Positions 1-8,798 of a DNA stretch of 32,877 nucleotides are shown piece after piece (positions within the stretch are counted from its first letter, which is position 1; each line of letters starts with the position of its first letter). The stretch spans positions 1 through 32,877 of the forward strand of contig JAUQXU010000481.1 of the NCBI GenBank assembly GCA_030837935.1, given 5' to 3'. The translations under genes and the position numbers were made by a program. Below the pieces are notes generated by a model. That model did not search any database and was not told the origin of the DNA. It saw only the letters and a list, made by a program, of their open reading frames with translations. Source of the stretch: Candidatus Brocadia sp. GTDB lineage: Bacteria > Planctomycetota > Brocadiia > Brocadiales > Brocadiaceae.

Positions 1-44
1 TTTCATTTTGAAATAGTACGGATCAACCTGGGGGATTTATATTC

Positions 45-1343
45 ATGTCAGAGCAACGGAAAAAGGTGGTATTGGCCTATTCGGGCGGCTTGGATACCTC
101 TGTGGCAATTAAGTGGATTCCCGAAAAATATAATATGGACGTCGTTACGGTGACCATAGACCTCGGTGCGGTAAAGGATTTGGATGCTATTCGGGAAAAG
201 GCGTTAAAGATCGGGGCGAAAAAGGCGATTGTTGTTGATGCAAAGGATACTTTTGTTAATTATTTTATATTCCCTGCTTTGCAGGCAGGGGCATTGTATG
301 AAGGGGTTTACCCGCTGGCAACGGCCTTAGGTCGGCCGCTGATTGCAAAATTGCTGGCAGATGTTGCGCACGAGGAGAAGGCAGATGCTGTGGCTCACGG
401 ATGCACAGGGAAAGGAAACGACCAGGTACGCCTGGATGTATCCTTGCAGGTGCTGAATCCTAAGCTTCAGATCATTGCACCCGTAAGGGAGTGGAGGATG
501 ACACGTGACGAGGAGATTCGATATGCTGAGGAGCATAATATCCCGGTAGAAGCAAAGATTAAAAGCCCATACAGTACGGATGAAAATCTCTGGGGGAGGA
601 GTATTGAGTGCGGGATATTGGAAGATGCCTGGGCTGAACCGCCAGAGGAGGTTTACAGGTGGACAAAAAATGCACAGGACGCTCCGGATGAACCCGAATA
701 CATTGAGATTCATTTTGAAAAGGGTATCCCCGTTGCTATGAACGAGGAAGAGATGGATGGGATTACCCTTATTAATACCTTGAATGCGAGGGGCGGAAAG
801 CATGGTGTTGGTCGTATTGATCACCTGGAGAATCGTCTGGTAGGCATTAAGTCCAGAGAAATTTATGAGTCTCCTGCCGCCGTCATATTGCATACTGCTC
901 ACAGGGCGCTTGAAGGTATGATTATGACAAAAGATGCCCTGCGTTTTAAAGATATTGTCTCGGCGCACTATGCCGATTTGATTTACAATGGGCTTTGGTT
1001 TTCTGCCTTTCACCAGGACCTGGTAGCATACGTACTGAGTAGTCAGCGTCTCATGAAGGGAACGATACGCGTAAAATTATCAAAAGGGACGTGTACTGTA
1101 GTAGGGCGCAAATCGCCACTATCCCTGTATAGTGAAAAATTGGCAACCTATCAAAAGGAAGACTCTTTTGATCACAGCGCATCCCTTGGATTTATCAAGA
1201 TATACGGTCTGCCTGTAAAGATACAGGCCCAAAAGCAAATGGATGTACTGACAGGGAGGGATGCGCTGCATCTGGACTCGATCATGCCGCCGAAGGTTAA
1301 ATCTCTTGGGAAAGCAGAGGGAGGACAAAAAAAGGTGAAGTAA
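45..1343 (+). CDS. argG: argininosuccinate synthase
   Basis: Full-length ORF; N-terminal AYSGGLDTSVAIKW ATP-pyrophosphatase motif and HGCTGKGNDQVR motif; GGGGG-rich RBS upstream of ATG. Confidence 0.97.
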   Translation: MSEQRKKVVLAYSGGLDTSVAIKWIPEKYNMDVVTVTIDLGAVKDLDAIREKALKIGAKKAIVVDAKDTFVNYFIFPALQAGALYEGVYPLATALGRPLIAKLLADVAHEEKADAVAHGCTGKGNDQVRLDVSLQVLNPKLQIIAPVREWRMTRDEEIRYAEEHNIPVEAKIKSPYSTDENLWGRSIECGILEDAWAEPPEEVYRWTKNAQDAPDEPEYIEIHFEKGIPVAMNEEEMDGITLINTLNARGGKHGVGRIDHLENRLVGIKSREIYESPAAVILHTAHRALEGMIMTKDALRFKDIVSAHYADLIYNGLWFSAFHQDLVAYVLSSQRLMKGTIRVKLSKGTCTVVGRKSPLSLYSEKLATYQKEDSFDHSASLGFIKIYGLPVKIQAQKQMDVLTGRDALHLDSIMPPKVKSLGKAEGGQKKVK

Positions 1344-3109
1344 TGAAAGTGCTCTTACTATTCCCACCATCGTGGCATCCTTCACAACCCTACCTCAGCC
1401 TGCCTTCTTTGACGGCATTTTTACGACAAAATGGTGTTCGTGATGTCGTACAGAGAGACATAAATATTGAGTTGCTGGACATACTCCTAACGAAAAAGAC
1501 ATGCAGTGAATTTTATCAAAGGATTGTCGATACCTTAAGGACTATGGATAGTCCCGGAGAGTCGTCCCGCCGGGGTGCTTCCCCGGATTATCAGGAAAAA
1601 CGCCAGGCATTGGTGAATGCACTGGAACTGATTCCTTCGGTAATTGATAAGGTGGAACCTGCAAAAAACACCTTAAGATCGGAAGATTTTTATGACCTCG
1701 AACGATACATAGCGAGTGTCAATACGGTAAACGAGACCCTTGGAATTCTCTCCGCCGCGTATTACCCTTCGTCGATGACGGCGCTGAATAACGATATGAG
1801 GTATTCTGTATATTCCTCCCGGGAGATTTTTAGCGCGCTGGACGATGCGGAAGAAAATATCTTCCTCGACCTGTATAAAGACCACATTCTTTCTTCCGTC
1901 CTGGAATTTTCACCACATGTATTGGGTATTTCCATAACCAGTACTTCTCAGATCATTCCAGGGCTAACCCTTGCAAAATTGATAAAGGATCGAAACAAAG
2001 AGATTCATGTTACCATAGGTGGAAGTGTTTTTACCAAGCTCATTGAAAATGTAAAAAAGGTGGATGGGTTGTTTTCGATTGTTGATAGTTTTGTCGTTTT
2101 TGAGGGTGAGCATGCCTTATTGGAACTTGTAGAACAGGTGGGAGGCAAGAGGGATTTTGCAAAAGTGCCCAACCTGATTTATCGAGAGAACAATGTTACC
2201 AGGGTGAATGAGCCGTTTTTTGCAGAGGATTTAAATAGGCTTCCTACGCCTGATTTTGATGGGTTTCCCCTCAGGTTTTATCTTACTCCTGCATCTGTCT
2301 TGCCCGTGCAGACATCCAGGGGATGTTATTACAGGAAATGTGCCTTTTGCAACTTACATCTGGATCACGGGAATTTTCGTTTACGTCAGCCGGAATTACT
2401 CCTGGAGGACATTCGTAAGCTTTCTCAAAAATATAATACCCCATATTTTTTCTTTACCGACGAGTCCGTTCCCGTGAATCAATTACGGGAGATATCACAA
2501 GGTATATTAAAAAACCAATGGGATATAAAATGGATGGGTGGGGTGCGATTTGAGAGCACCCTTACGAGTGATTTACTTGGGAAGATGCATGCATCCGGGT
2601 GTCAAAAGTTGGTTTTTGGTTTAGAATCGTATAATCAGCGGATGCTGGATTTGATGAAAAAGGGGACGAAGGTAGATGTCGTGAAAAGAGTATTGGATGA
2701 ATGCTTAAAAGCAGGTATATCGTTCCACCTCTATATAATCATTGGGTTTCCCACAGAGACTGCAAATGAAGCATTAGAGACAATCGGCTTTGTCCTGAAT
2801 AAAGAATACCTGGATTCCCCTGGCTTTTCCTGTTTGCCGTCCCTTTTTGGAATGGAGAAGGATTCCCCGATTACCCAAAATCCTTCAGAATATGGGTTAA
2901 GGAGTATGATGGCACCCAAAGGTGAGGATTTGGGCTTGGGATATTTTTATGAGGTGGAACAGGGGATGTCCACGGAAGAAGCCGAGAGGATGTATCATTA
3001 CGCCATAAGTCAGTTAAGTGAGAAATTGTGCCCATTCCCCTATAATTATTCAATGTCTGACGGATTGTTGTATATTATACATATGAAAAAAGTGGCAAGT
3101 CAACGATAG
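1343..3109 (+). CDS. B12-binding-domain radical SAM protein
   Basis: N-terminal MKVLLLFPPSWHPSQPYLSLPSLTAFLRQNG (B12-binding-like), GCYYRKCAFC radical SAM cluster (CX4CX2C), FGLESYNQRMLDLMKKG. ATG overlaps the argG stop (TAATG). Confidence 0.88.
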   Translation: MKVLLLFPPSWHPSQPYLSLPSLTAFLRQNGVRDVVQRDINIELLDILLTKKTCSEFYQRIVDTLRTMDSPGESSRRGASPDYQEKRQALVNALELIPSVIDKVEPAKNTLRSEDFYDLERYIASVNTVNETLGILSAAYYPSSMTALNNDMRYSVYSSREIFSALDDAEENIFLDLYKDHILSSVLEFSPHVLGISITSTSQIIPGLTLAKLIKDRNKEIHVTIGGSVFTKLIENVKKVDGLFSIVDSFVVFEGEHALLELVEQVGGKRDFAKVPNLIYRENNVTRVNEPFFAEDLNRLPTPDFDGFPLRFYLTPASVLPVQTSRGCYYRKCAFCNLHLDHGNFRLRQPELLLEDIRKLSQKYNTPYFFFTDESVPVNQLREISQGILKNQWDIKWMGGVRFESTLTSDLLGKMHASGCQKLVFGLESYNQRMLDLMKKGTKVDVVKRVLDECLKAGISFHLYIIIGFPTETANEALETIGFVLNKEYLDSPGFSCLPSLFGMEKDSPITQNPSEYGLRSMMAPKGEDLGLGYFYEVEQGMSTEEAERMYHYAISQLSEKLCPFPYNYSMSDGLLYIIHMKKVASQR

Positions 3110-3190
3110 AGGATCAGGGGGAAGTGGTGTAAAGGAAGAGGGTTGTGTTGTCGTTTCGGCTCTTTTGCCAGGCCGAGGGATTGAGGAAAA

Positions 3191-6100
3191 ATGGTTTTAT
3201 TCAGAACTATTAAAAACAGGCTCGTCCTGATACTTTTGCTCTGTTCATTTCTGCCATTGTTGTTGTTGCGTTTTGTGGCGTTTCCCAAGGCGCAAATGGA
3301 TTTGGAAGAAGCTTTAATACGAAACCTGGAGGGCGTGAAGCAAAAACAGGCAGAAATTGTAAAGATGTGGTTTGATGAAAGACGGCATGACGCAAAAGTT
3401 GTCAGCAGGAATATCTCTGGCTTAATGGAGCGTAGTGTGGATGATAAGCACAAGGGTTATCCAAAGTTGTACGATTATATTGATATGGTCAGAGCAGAGT
3501 ATGGATGTAAAACTGTATATATTATTTCATGCGATGGAACTGTGCTCGTGGCCACAGAACGGCAACTGGCAGGGTCTAATATGCTGAGTTACGATTATTG
3601 CAGAGAGGGGTTAAATGGAAGTATTTGCATATCAAAGATTCAATGTCTTGATCAGGGTAAAGGTGAGAGCAAAAAGAACGATAGTGGCGGTCCGATGATG
3701 CATATATCTGCCCCACTCATTGATTCTGATAATCGTACGATAGGGGCTATCGTTCTCAAGGTAAGTACCTTGCCTCTCAGCGAGATTATGAAGAGTGCAA
3801 AACTGGGAAAGACCGGGGAAACTTTTCTCATCAACCGAGAGGGCTTTATGCTCACAGAGTCGCGGTTTGCCGATGAGATGAGAAAAGCTGGGCTAATTCA
3901 GCAAAGGACGTCACTGGCGTTAAAGGTGATAAATCCACATACAGGAAAACTTACTATTGGGGCTCAAAAATGCCTGAGTGGCAAGGATGGTTATGATTCA
4001 GATGGCTACAAAAATTACGACGGCAGAAAGGTCCTGGGTGCATGGTGTTGGATTCCTGAGCATGACTGCGGTTTGCTTGCGCAGATTGCTATCCAGGAGG
4101 GGTATGGGGCAGCATACAGTTTGAAAAATTTCGTTCTTTCGATGTTGTTGGTATTGGCTTTTCCTTTAGCATTGGCTGCATTCTATTTTGGGAAACGGAT
4201 TTCCTCCCCCATTTTAAATATAACAGAGGTAACGAGAAAGATTACCAGTGGTGACCTGGGGCAACGAGTGAAAGACAGCGGCAAAAAAGATGAAATTAGC
4301 GAACTGGCGCAGGCGTTCAACGTTATGGCTGAATCCCTGGAGGAGAAAACGGTTACATTGAGAAATTATACGACCGGCTTAGAGAATATTGTAAAAGAGA
4401 GAACCCTTAAACTCCAGGAGATGACGAATTTTTTACACAGTATTTTAGCGGGTTCTACGGAATATTCAATCATTGCAGAAGATTTGAATGGCAATATCCT
4501 CGCATTTAATAAGGGTGCAAGCCTGATCTATGGCTACCGGCCAGAGGAGGTGACTGGTGTGGCGAATGTGCGGGTCCTTCATACCGAGGAAGATGTAAAA
4601 TCGGGGAAGGTCGATCGTATTTTAGAGTTGGCGCGCAAAACTGGCCGATATGAGGGAGAGGTAATGAGAAAGAAGAAGAATGGTGAGATCTTTCCCGTTC
4701 ATGTTACGTTTACCTTGCGGCGCGACGAAAAAGGGCAACCCATTGGTTTTGTGGTGATATCCAAAGATATTACAGAAGAGAAATTGGTGACACTCGAAAA
4801 AGAGATTGTAAATAATATCAATAAGATTATTGCATCGGGTCTTGACATTAAAGAAGTGTACAAGAATATTTATCGCGAATTGAAACGCAGGATTGATTTT
4901 ACCTGGTTAGGTGTGGCGTGTCTCATCGATGGGACAGAAATTGCTGAAGATTCTCATGTTGTTGATGGGGTATTGTTGTCCACTGATTGGTTACATTGCT
5001 ACCGGTCTCTCTTGCATGCAACGGCACAGGATGTCTCTGTCAAAAAGGGTGTTCCCGTGTTTGTTATGGATACCAGCGAAGGAGGTTATCAGTTTGATCG
5101 GCAATTCTATGAAAAGGGTATACATTCTTATGTCTGTTTTCCATTGAAATCGAAAGGAATTACCATCGGAACTGTTACACTCGGGAGTCGACAGAAAGGT
5201 GCTTTTACCGACGCGCATTTTGGATTACTAAATCAAGTCATTCCTCAATTGGCCATTGCTATTGAGAATGCGAGGCTTTTTGTGTCGATAAGGGAATCGG
5301 AAAAAAAATATCGGGATCTCGTGGAAAATGCCCCGGAAATGATTCACGAGGTCAGTCTTAAGGGAAATTTTATTAATGTAAACAAGACAGAATTACATAA
5401 ATTAGGATATTCCCTCGAAGAAATGAGGCGGATGATGCTGGAGGATATCGTTCCAAATGAATATCGGGAGGAAATAAAGAGACATATTAAACGGATTAAA
5501 GAAACCGGATGTAGTGAGTTGGAAACCGTGTTTCTGACAAAAGCAGGAAAGGAAATCAACGTCGAGATTAATGGAACAGGTCTTTGTAATGCCAAAACGG
5601 GTGAATGTGTTTGCGTGAGGGCGTTTGTGCGGGACATTACAGAAAGAAAAAGGATGGAGGAGCAAGTGCGGCGGTCCGAAAAATTGGCCTCGATGGGTGA
5701 ACTCGCTGCTGCGATTGCGCATGAGATTCGAAATCCCCTGGGCGCAATATGCAATTCCGTGGGCATTTTGGACGCTCATCTGAAATTGACAGGTCAGGAC
5801 AAAGATTTATTGGAAATGATTGTAGGTCAATCCGAAAGATTAGACAGGATTATCAGTGATTTCTTGACTTTTGCACATCCCCGTGAGCCTTCCTTTTCTT
5901 TGCAGGATATCCGGGAAGTGATCAAAAACACCCTTTTTCTGTTGGAACAAGATAGTCGGTTTACCGATCAGGTCGAACTGAAAGAGGTGTACGAGAGTAT
6001 ATTGCCAAAAGTTTACATTGATACAGATCTCATTCACCAGGTGTTATGGAACCTGTTGATAAATTCCCTCGAAGCAATGCCTCATGGTGGACAAATTAAG

Positions 6101-6388
6101 GTAATGGTAAGAAAAACCAACCTTTTTTTACGAGACGCCGTGGAGATAGTGATATCAGACTCGGGAATAGGTATACCAGATCACGAATTGGATAAGATAT
6201 TTGAACCTTTTTATACGACAAAAACAGAAGGAACAGGATTGGGTCTCTCAGTGGTTCAGCGTATTATTGATGACCATGGGGGGGCTATTGATGCTAAAAG
6301 TAAAAAAGACAAGGGGGCGGCCTTTTATATTAAGTTGCCTGTCGGAAATGAGAAATTAGCAGTCCAGGATAATCTTTTCGTGGGATAA
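3191..6388 (+). CDS. membrane sensor histidine kinase (Cache-type sensor, HAMP, PAS, GAF-like, PAS, HisKA, HATPase)
   Basis: Two TM segments flank an extracytoplasmic region; HAMP ITSGDLGQRV; PAS ends DITEEK/DITERK; H-box AAAIAHEIRNPLGA; N box NLLINSLEAM; G boxes DSGIGIPDHELDKIFEPFYTTKTEGTGLGL. Confidence 0.93.
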   Translation: MVLFRTIKNRLVLILLLCSFLPLLLLRFVAFPKAQMDLEEALIRNLEGVKQKQAEIVKMWFDERRHDAKVVSRNISGLMERSVDDKHKGYPKLYDYIDMVRAEYGCKTVYIISCDGTVLVATERQLAGSNMLSYDYCREGLNGSICISKIQCLDQGKGESKKNDSGGPMMHISAPLIDSDNRTIGAIVLKVSTLPLSEIMKSAKLGKTGETFLINREGFMLTESRFADEMRKAGLIQQRTSLALKVINPHTGKLTIGAQKCLSGKDGYDSDGYKNYDGRKVLGAWCWIPEHDCGLLAQIAIQEGYGAAYSLKNFVLSMLLVLAFPLALAAFYFGKRISSPILNITEVTRKITSGDLGQRVKDSGKKDEISELAQAFNVMAESLEEKTVTLRNYTTGLENIVKERTLKLQEMTNFLHSILAGSTEYSIIAEDLNGNILAFNKGASLIYGYRPEEVTGVANVRVLHTEEDVKSGKVDRILELARKTGRYEGEVMRKKKNGEIFPVHVTFTLRRDEKGQPIGFVVISKDITEEKLVTLEKEIVNNINKIIASGLDIKEVYKNIYRELKRRIDFTWLGVACLIDGTEIAEDSHVVDGVLLSTDWLHCYRSLLHATAQDVSVKKGVPVFVMDTSEGGYQFDRQFYEKGIHSYVCFPLKSKGITIGTVTLGSRQKGAFTDAHFGLLNQVIPQLAIAIENARLFVSIRESEKKYRDLVENAPEMIHEVSLKGNFINVNKTELHKLGYSLEEMRRMMLEDIVPNEYREEIKRHIKRIKETGCSELETVFLTKAGKEINVEINGTGLCNAKTGECVCVRAFVRDITERKRMEEQVRRSEKLASMGELAAAIAHEIRNPLGAICNSVGILDAHLKLTGQDKDLLEMIVGQSERLDRIISDFLTFAHPREPSFSLQDIREVIKNTLFLLEQDSRFTDQVELKEVYESILPKVYIDTDLIHQVLWNLLINSLEAMPHGGQIKVMVRKTNLFLRDAVEIVISDSGIGIPDHELDKIFEPFYTTKTEGTGLGLSVVQRIIDDHGGAIDAKSKKDKGAAFYIKLPVGNEKLAVQDNLFVG

Positions 6389-6398
6389 TGTGAGAATT

Positions 6399-7805
6399 AT
6401 GGAAAACGGTAAAATACTTGTTGTGGAAGATCAGGACGCCATGAGAGAATCCCTCATGATTGCTTTTAAGGATGAAGGATATCAGGTTGAGGGTGCTGCG
6501 AGCGGGGAAGAAGCCATGCACAAATTAGACAGTCAAAATGGGTACGACCTGGTAGTTACAGATTTAAAGATGAAAAAGGTCGATGGTTTGGAAGTGCTCA
6601 GGGCTGTGAAGTCTGCGAATCCATCCGCCGAGGTTGTCCTGATTACGGCGTACGGTACTATTGGTACGGCAGTTCAGGCAATTCGGGATGGGGCCTATGA
6701 CTACGTGACAAAGCCTTTCCGCCATCAGGAAATTTTGAAAGTTGCAAAAAAGGCGCTTGAAAAAAAGAGCTTGAAAGACAGGGTCAGGTATCTTGAAGGG
6801 GAAATTAGAGATAAATACAAATTTGAAGGCATTATTGGTAATTCTAATGCCATGCTGGAAGTATTAAAAATAACTTCGCATGTATGCCGTACAGAAAGCA
6901 CCGTTCTGGTTACGGGGGAGAGTGGAACAGGAAAAGAGCAGATTGCGCGGGCCATCCACTATAATAGTTTGCGAAAAGATGGACCATTTGTTGTGATTAA
7001 TTGTGGCGCGTTGCCTGAAAATTTGCAGGAAAGCGAACTATTCGGACACATGAGGGGTGCTTTTACCGGGGCCATTAAGGATAAGATTGGGTTGTTTCTG
7101 CAGGCGCAAAAGGGAACGATTTTGCTGGACGAAATCGGTGAAACTGCTCCGTCTACACAGGTAAAACTCTTGCGGTTTTTGCAGGATGGTGAGATTCGCC
7201 CGGTTGGCGGAAATAAGGCGATATACGTCGATGCAAGAATTATTGCTGCTACAAATGAAAATTTAGAAAAAGCTGTTGAGTTTGGAAAATTCAGAAAAGA
7301 TCTTTTTTACCGAATTAATGTAATCCGTATTCATCTTCCTTCCTTAAGGGAGCGAAGGGAAGATGTTCCGCTTTTAGTGGAATATTTTTTGGAAAAGATT
7401 CTGGAAAAGCTAAAAAAGGGAAAAAGGGTATTTTCCAAAGAATCGATGAAGGCATTGACGAATTACAATTGGCCGGGCAATATTAGAGAGCTTCAGAATA
7501 TAATAGAAAGGGCAGTTACATTGTCTAAGAATGAGACCATCTCAGTGGAAGAACTTCCGCTTCCTGCGGAGGAATTTTCTGTGCTTACCGAAGATCTGCT
7601 TGAAGACCAGAAGAGGAAGTCGTTTATTGTGACATCTCTCGCAGAACAAGAAAAGAATGCAATTGTTGAAGCTTTAAATAAATATGGCGGTAATCAAACA
7701 AAGGTTGCTCAGGTACTTGGGATATCCACAACAACCCTTTGGAGGAAGATAAAAAAATACAGAATTAGGCCACAACACGAAATTTCAGATAAGATTGAGA
7801 AATAA
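6399..7805 (+). CDS. NtrC-family sigma54-dependent response regulator (receiver, AAA+, Fis-type HTH)
   Basis: Receiver KILVVEDQD...VVTDLKMKKVDG...KPF; AAA+ GESGTGKEQIARAIH, ELFGHMRGAFTGA; C-terminal HTH NQTKVAQVLGISTTTLWRKIKKY. The ORF track starts at GTG 6390; ATG 6399 is the likelier start. Confidence 0.95.
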   Translation: MENGKILVVEDQDAMRESLMIAFKDEGYQVEGAASGEEAMHKLDSQNGYDLVVTDLKMKKVDGLEVLRAVKSANPSAEVVLITAYGTIGTAVQAIRDGAYDYVTKPFRHQEILKVAKKALEKKSLKDRVRYLEGEIRDKYKFEGIIGNSNAMLEVLKITSHVCRTESTVLVTGESGTGKEQIARAIHYNSLRKDGPFVVINCGALPENLQESELFGHMRGAFTGAIKDKIGLFLQAQKGTILLDEIGETAPSTQVKLLRFLQDGEIRPVGGNKAIYVDARIIAATNENLEKAVEFGKFRKDLFYRINVIRIHLPSLRERREDVPLLVEYFLEKILEKLKKGKRVFSKESMKALTNYNWPGNIRELQNIIERAVTLSKNETISVEELPLPAEEFSVLTEDLLEDQKRKSFIVTSLAEQEKNAIVEALNKYGGNQTKVAQVLGISTTTLWRKIKKYRIRPQHEISDKIEK

Positions 7806-7913
7806 TTTCATACTGAAACCACTGTTGCATAATGGAATGTTCCCGTGAATGAAAAAGCCACGGTTTGTAATAATATAAAAAAGTATTGGTTTTTTAATAA
7901 GTTGTTGATCCAA

Positions 7914-7951
7914 TGCCACTTATGTGAAACATAAGTGGCAATTTTTTTTTT
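7914..7951 (+). terminator. Rho-independent terminator after the response regulator gene
   Basis: Perfect 12-bp stem TGCCACTTATGT / ACATAAGTGGCA with GAA loop (7914-7940), then A and an unbroken run of T's. Confidence 0.9.
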
Positions 7952-8040
7952 GGCCGCGGTTGGTATATCTTTCGTTAGTGTGGTTAATGTAAAGAGAATT
8001 TATATTGTGGTGTTGCGGGGAGAAAACGGATATTTGCCGA

Positions 8041-8723
8041 TGTTTAAGAGGAGAAAAATCGCAGAGATTAGAAAAGTTATCGATGTTAAGTTTGAGGTAA
8101 AAGAAGATTTTGAAGCAGATAAAGAGAGTTGTTTTGCTCGTTTAATGGGGAGTTTTAAAAGGGCTTCTAATGGGGAGAATAGAAAAATGCCGGTACTGGA
8201 AGAGATAAATAAAATAAGTGCATATATAAAAAAGTTGCCGAGGACGCCACAGCCTGCAATCCCTGCAAAGGAGGTGTGGCTTTCTTTGTGGGGGGCGTTT
8301 TTAGGTGTAGGATTTACTGCGTTGCTTGCTTATCTTTGGAAATTCCCTATGTTGTTAGGGCCGTTTGGTGCAAGTGCCGTGTTGATTTATGGCGCTTATA
8401 AAGCTCCGCTCGCACAACCGAGAAATGTCCTTTTGGGGCATTTCCTGGCAGCATGCATTGGTGTAACGGTGCATGATTTTTTTGGCACTGCGTTCTGGTC
8501 TATTGCGCTGGGCGTTGCCCTTGCGCTTGTGCTCATGACGGTCACGTATTCGATCCATCCCCCGGCTGGTGCTACGGCATATGTGGCTGTTCAAACCGGT
8601 GGGCTGGGTGTTGGATATATGTACATTTTGAATCCCGTTATTTTGGGCGCATTCATTTTGGTGGTGATAGGGGTTGTTTTCAACAAGCTTGGGAAAAGGG
8701 ATTATCCAACGCATTGGTGGTAA
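8041..8723 (+). CDS. HPP-family integral membrane protein (putative nitrite transporter family)
   Basis: LGPFGASAVLIYGAYKAPLAQPRNVLLGHFLAACIGV...HPPAGATAYVAVQTGG signature. Start uncertain: the track's GTG 7935 lies in a terminator arm; ATG 8041 or ATG 8187 (preceded by GGGGAG) are better candidates. Confidence 0.85.
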
Positions 8724-8798
8724 ATGAGCATTGCAATCGTAAAAGAGGTTCCTTGTTCTTGGATTTGGATGAGCATTTGTTAAATTACGGAGAAAATT

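Noticed and set aside
327-1013. 228-aa minus-strand ORF inside argG
   Set aside because: Fully antisense to a well-conserved argG; no recognisable domain, low-complexity composition typical of a shadow ORF.
5344-5779. Overlapping minus-strand ORFs (140 and 125 aa) inside the histidine kinase
   Set aside because: Antisense to conserved PAS/HisKA coding sequence; no motifs.
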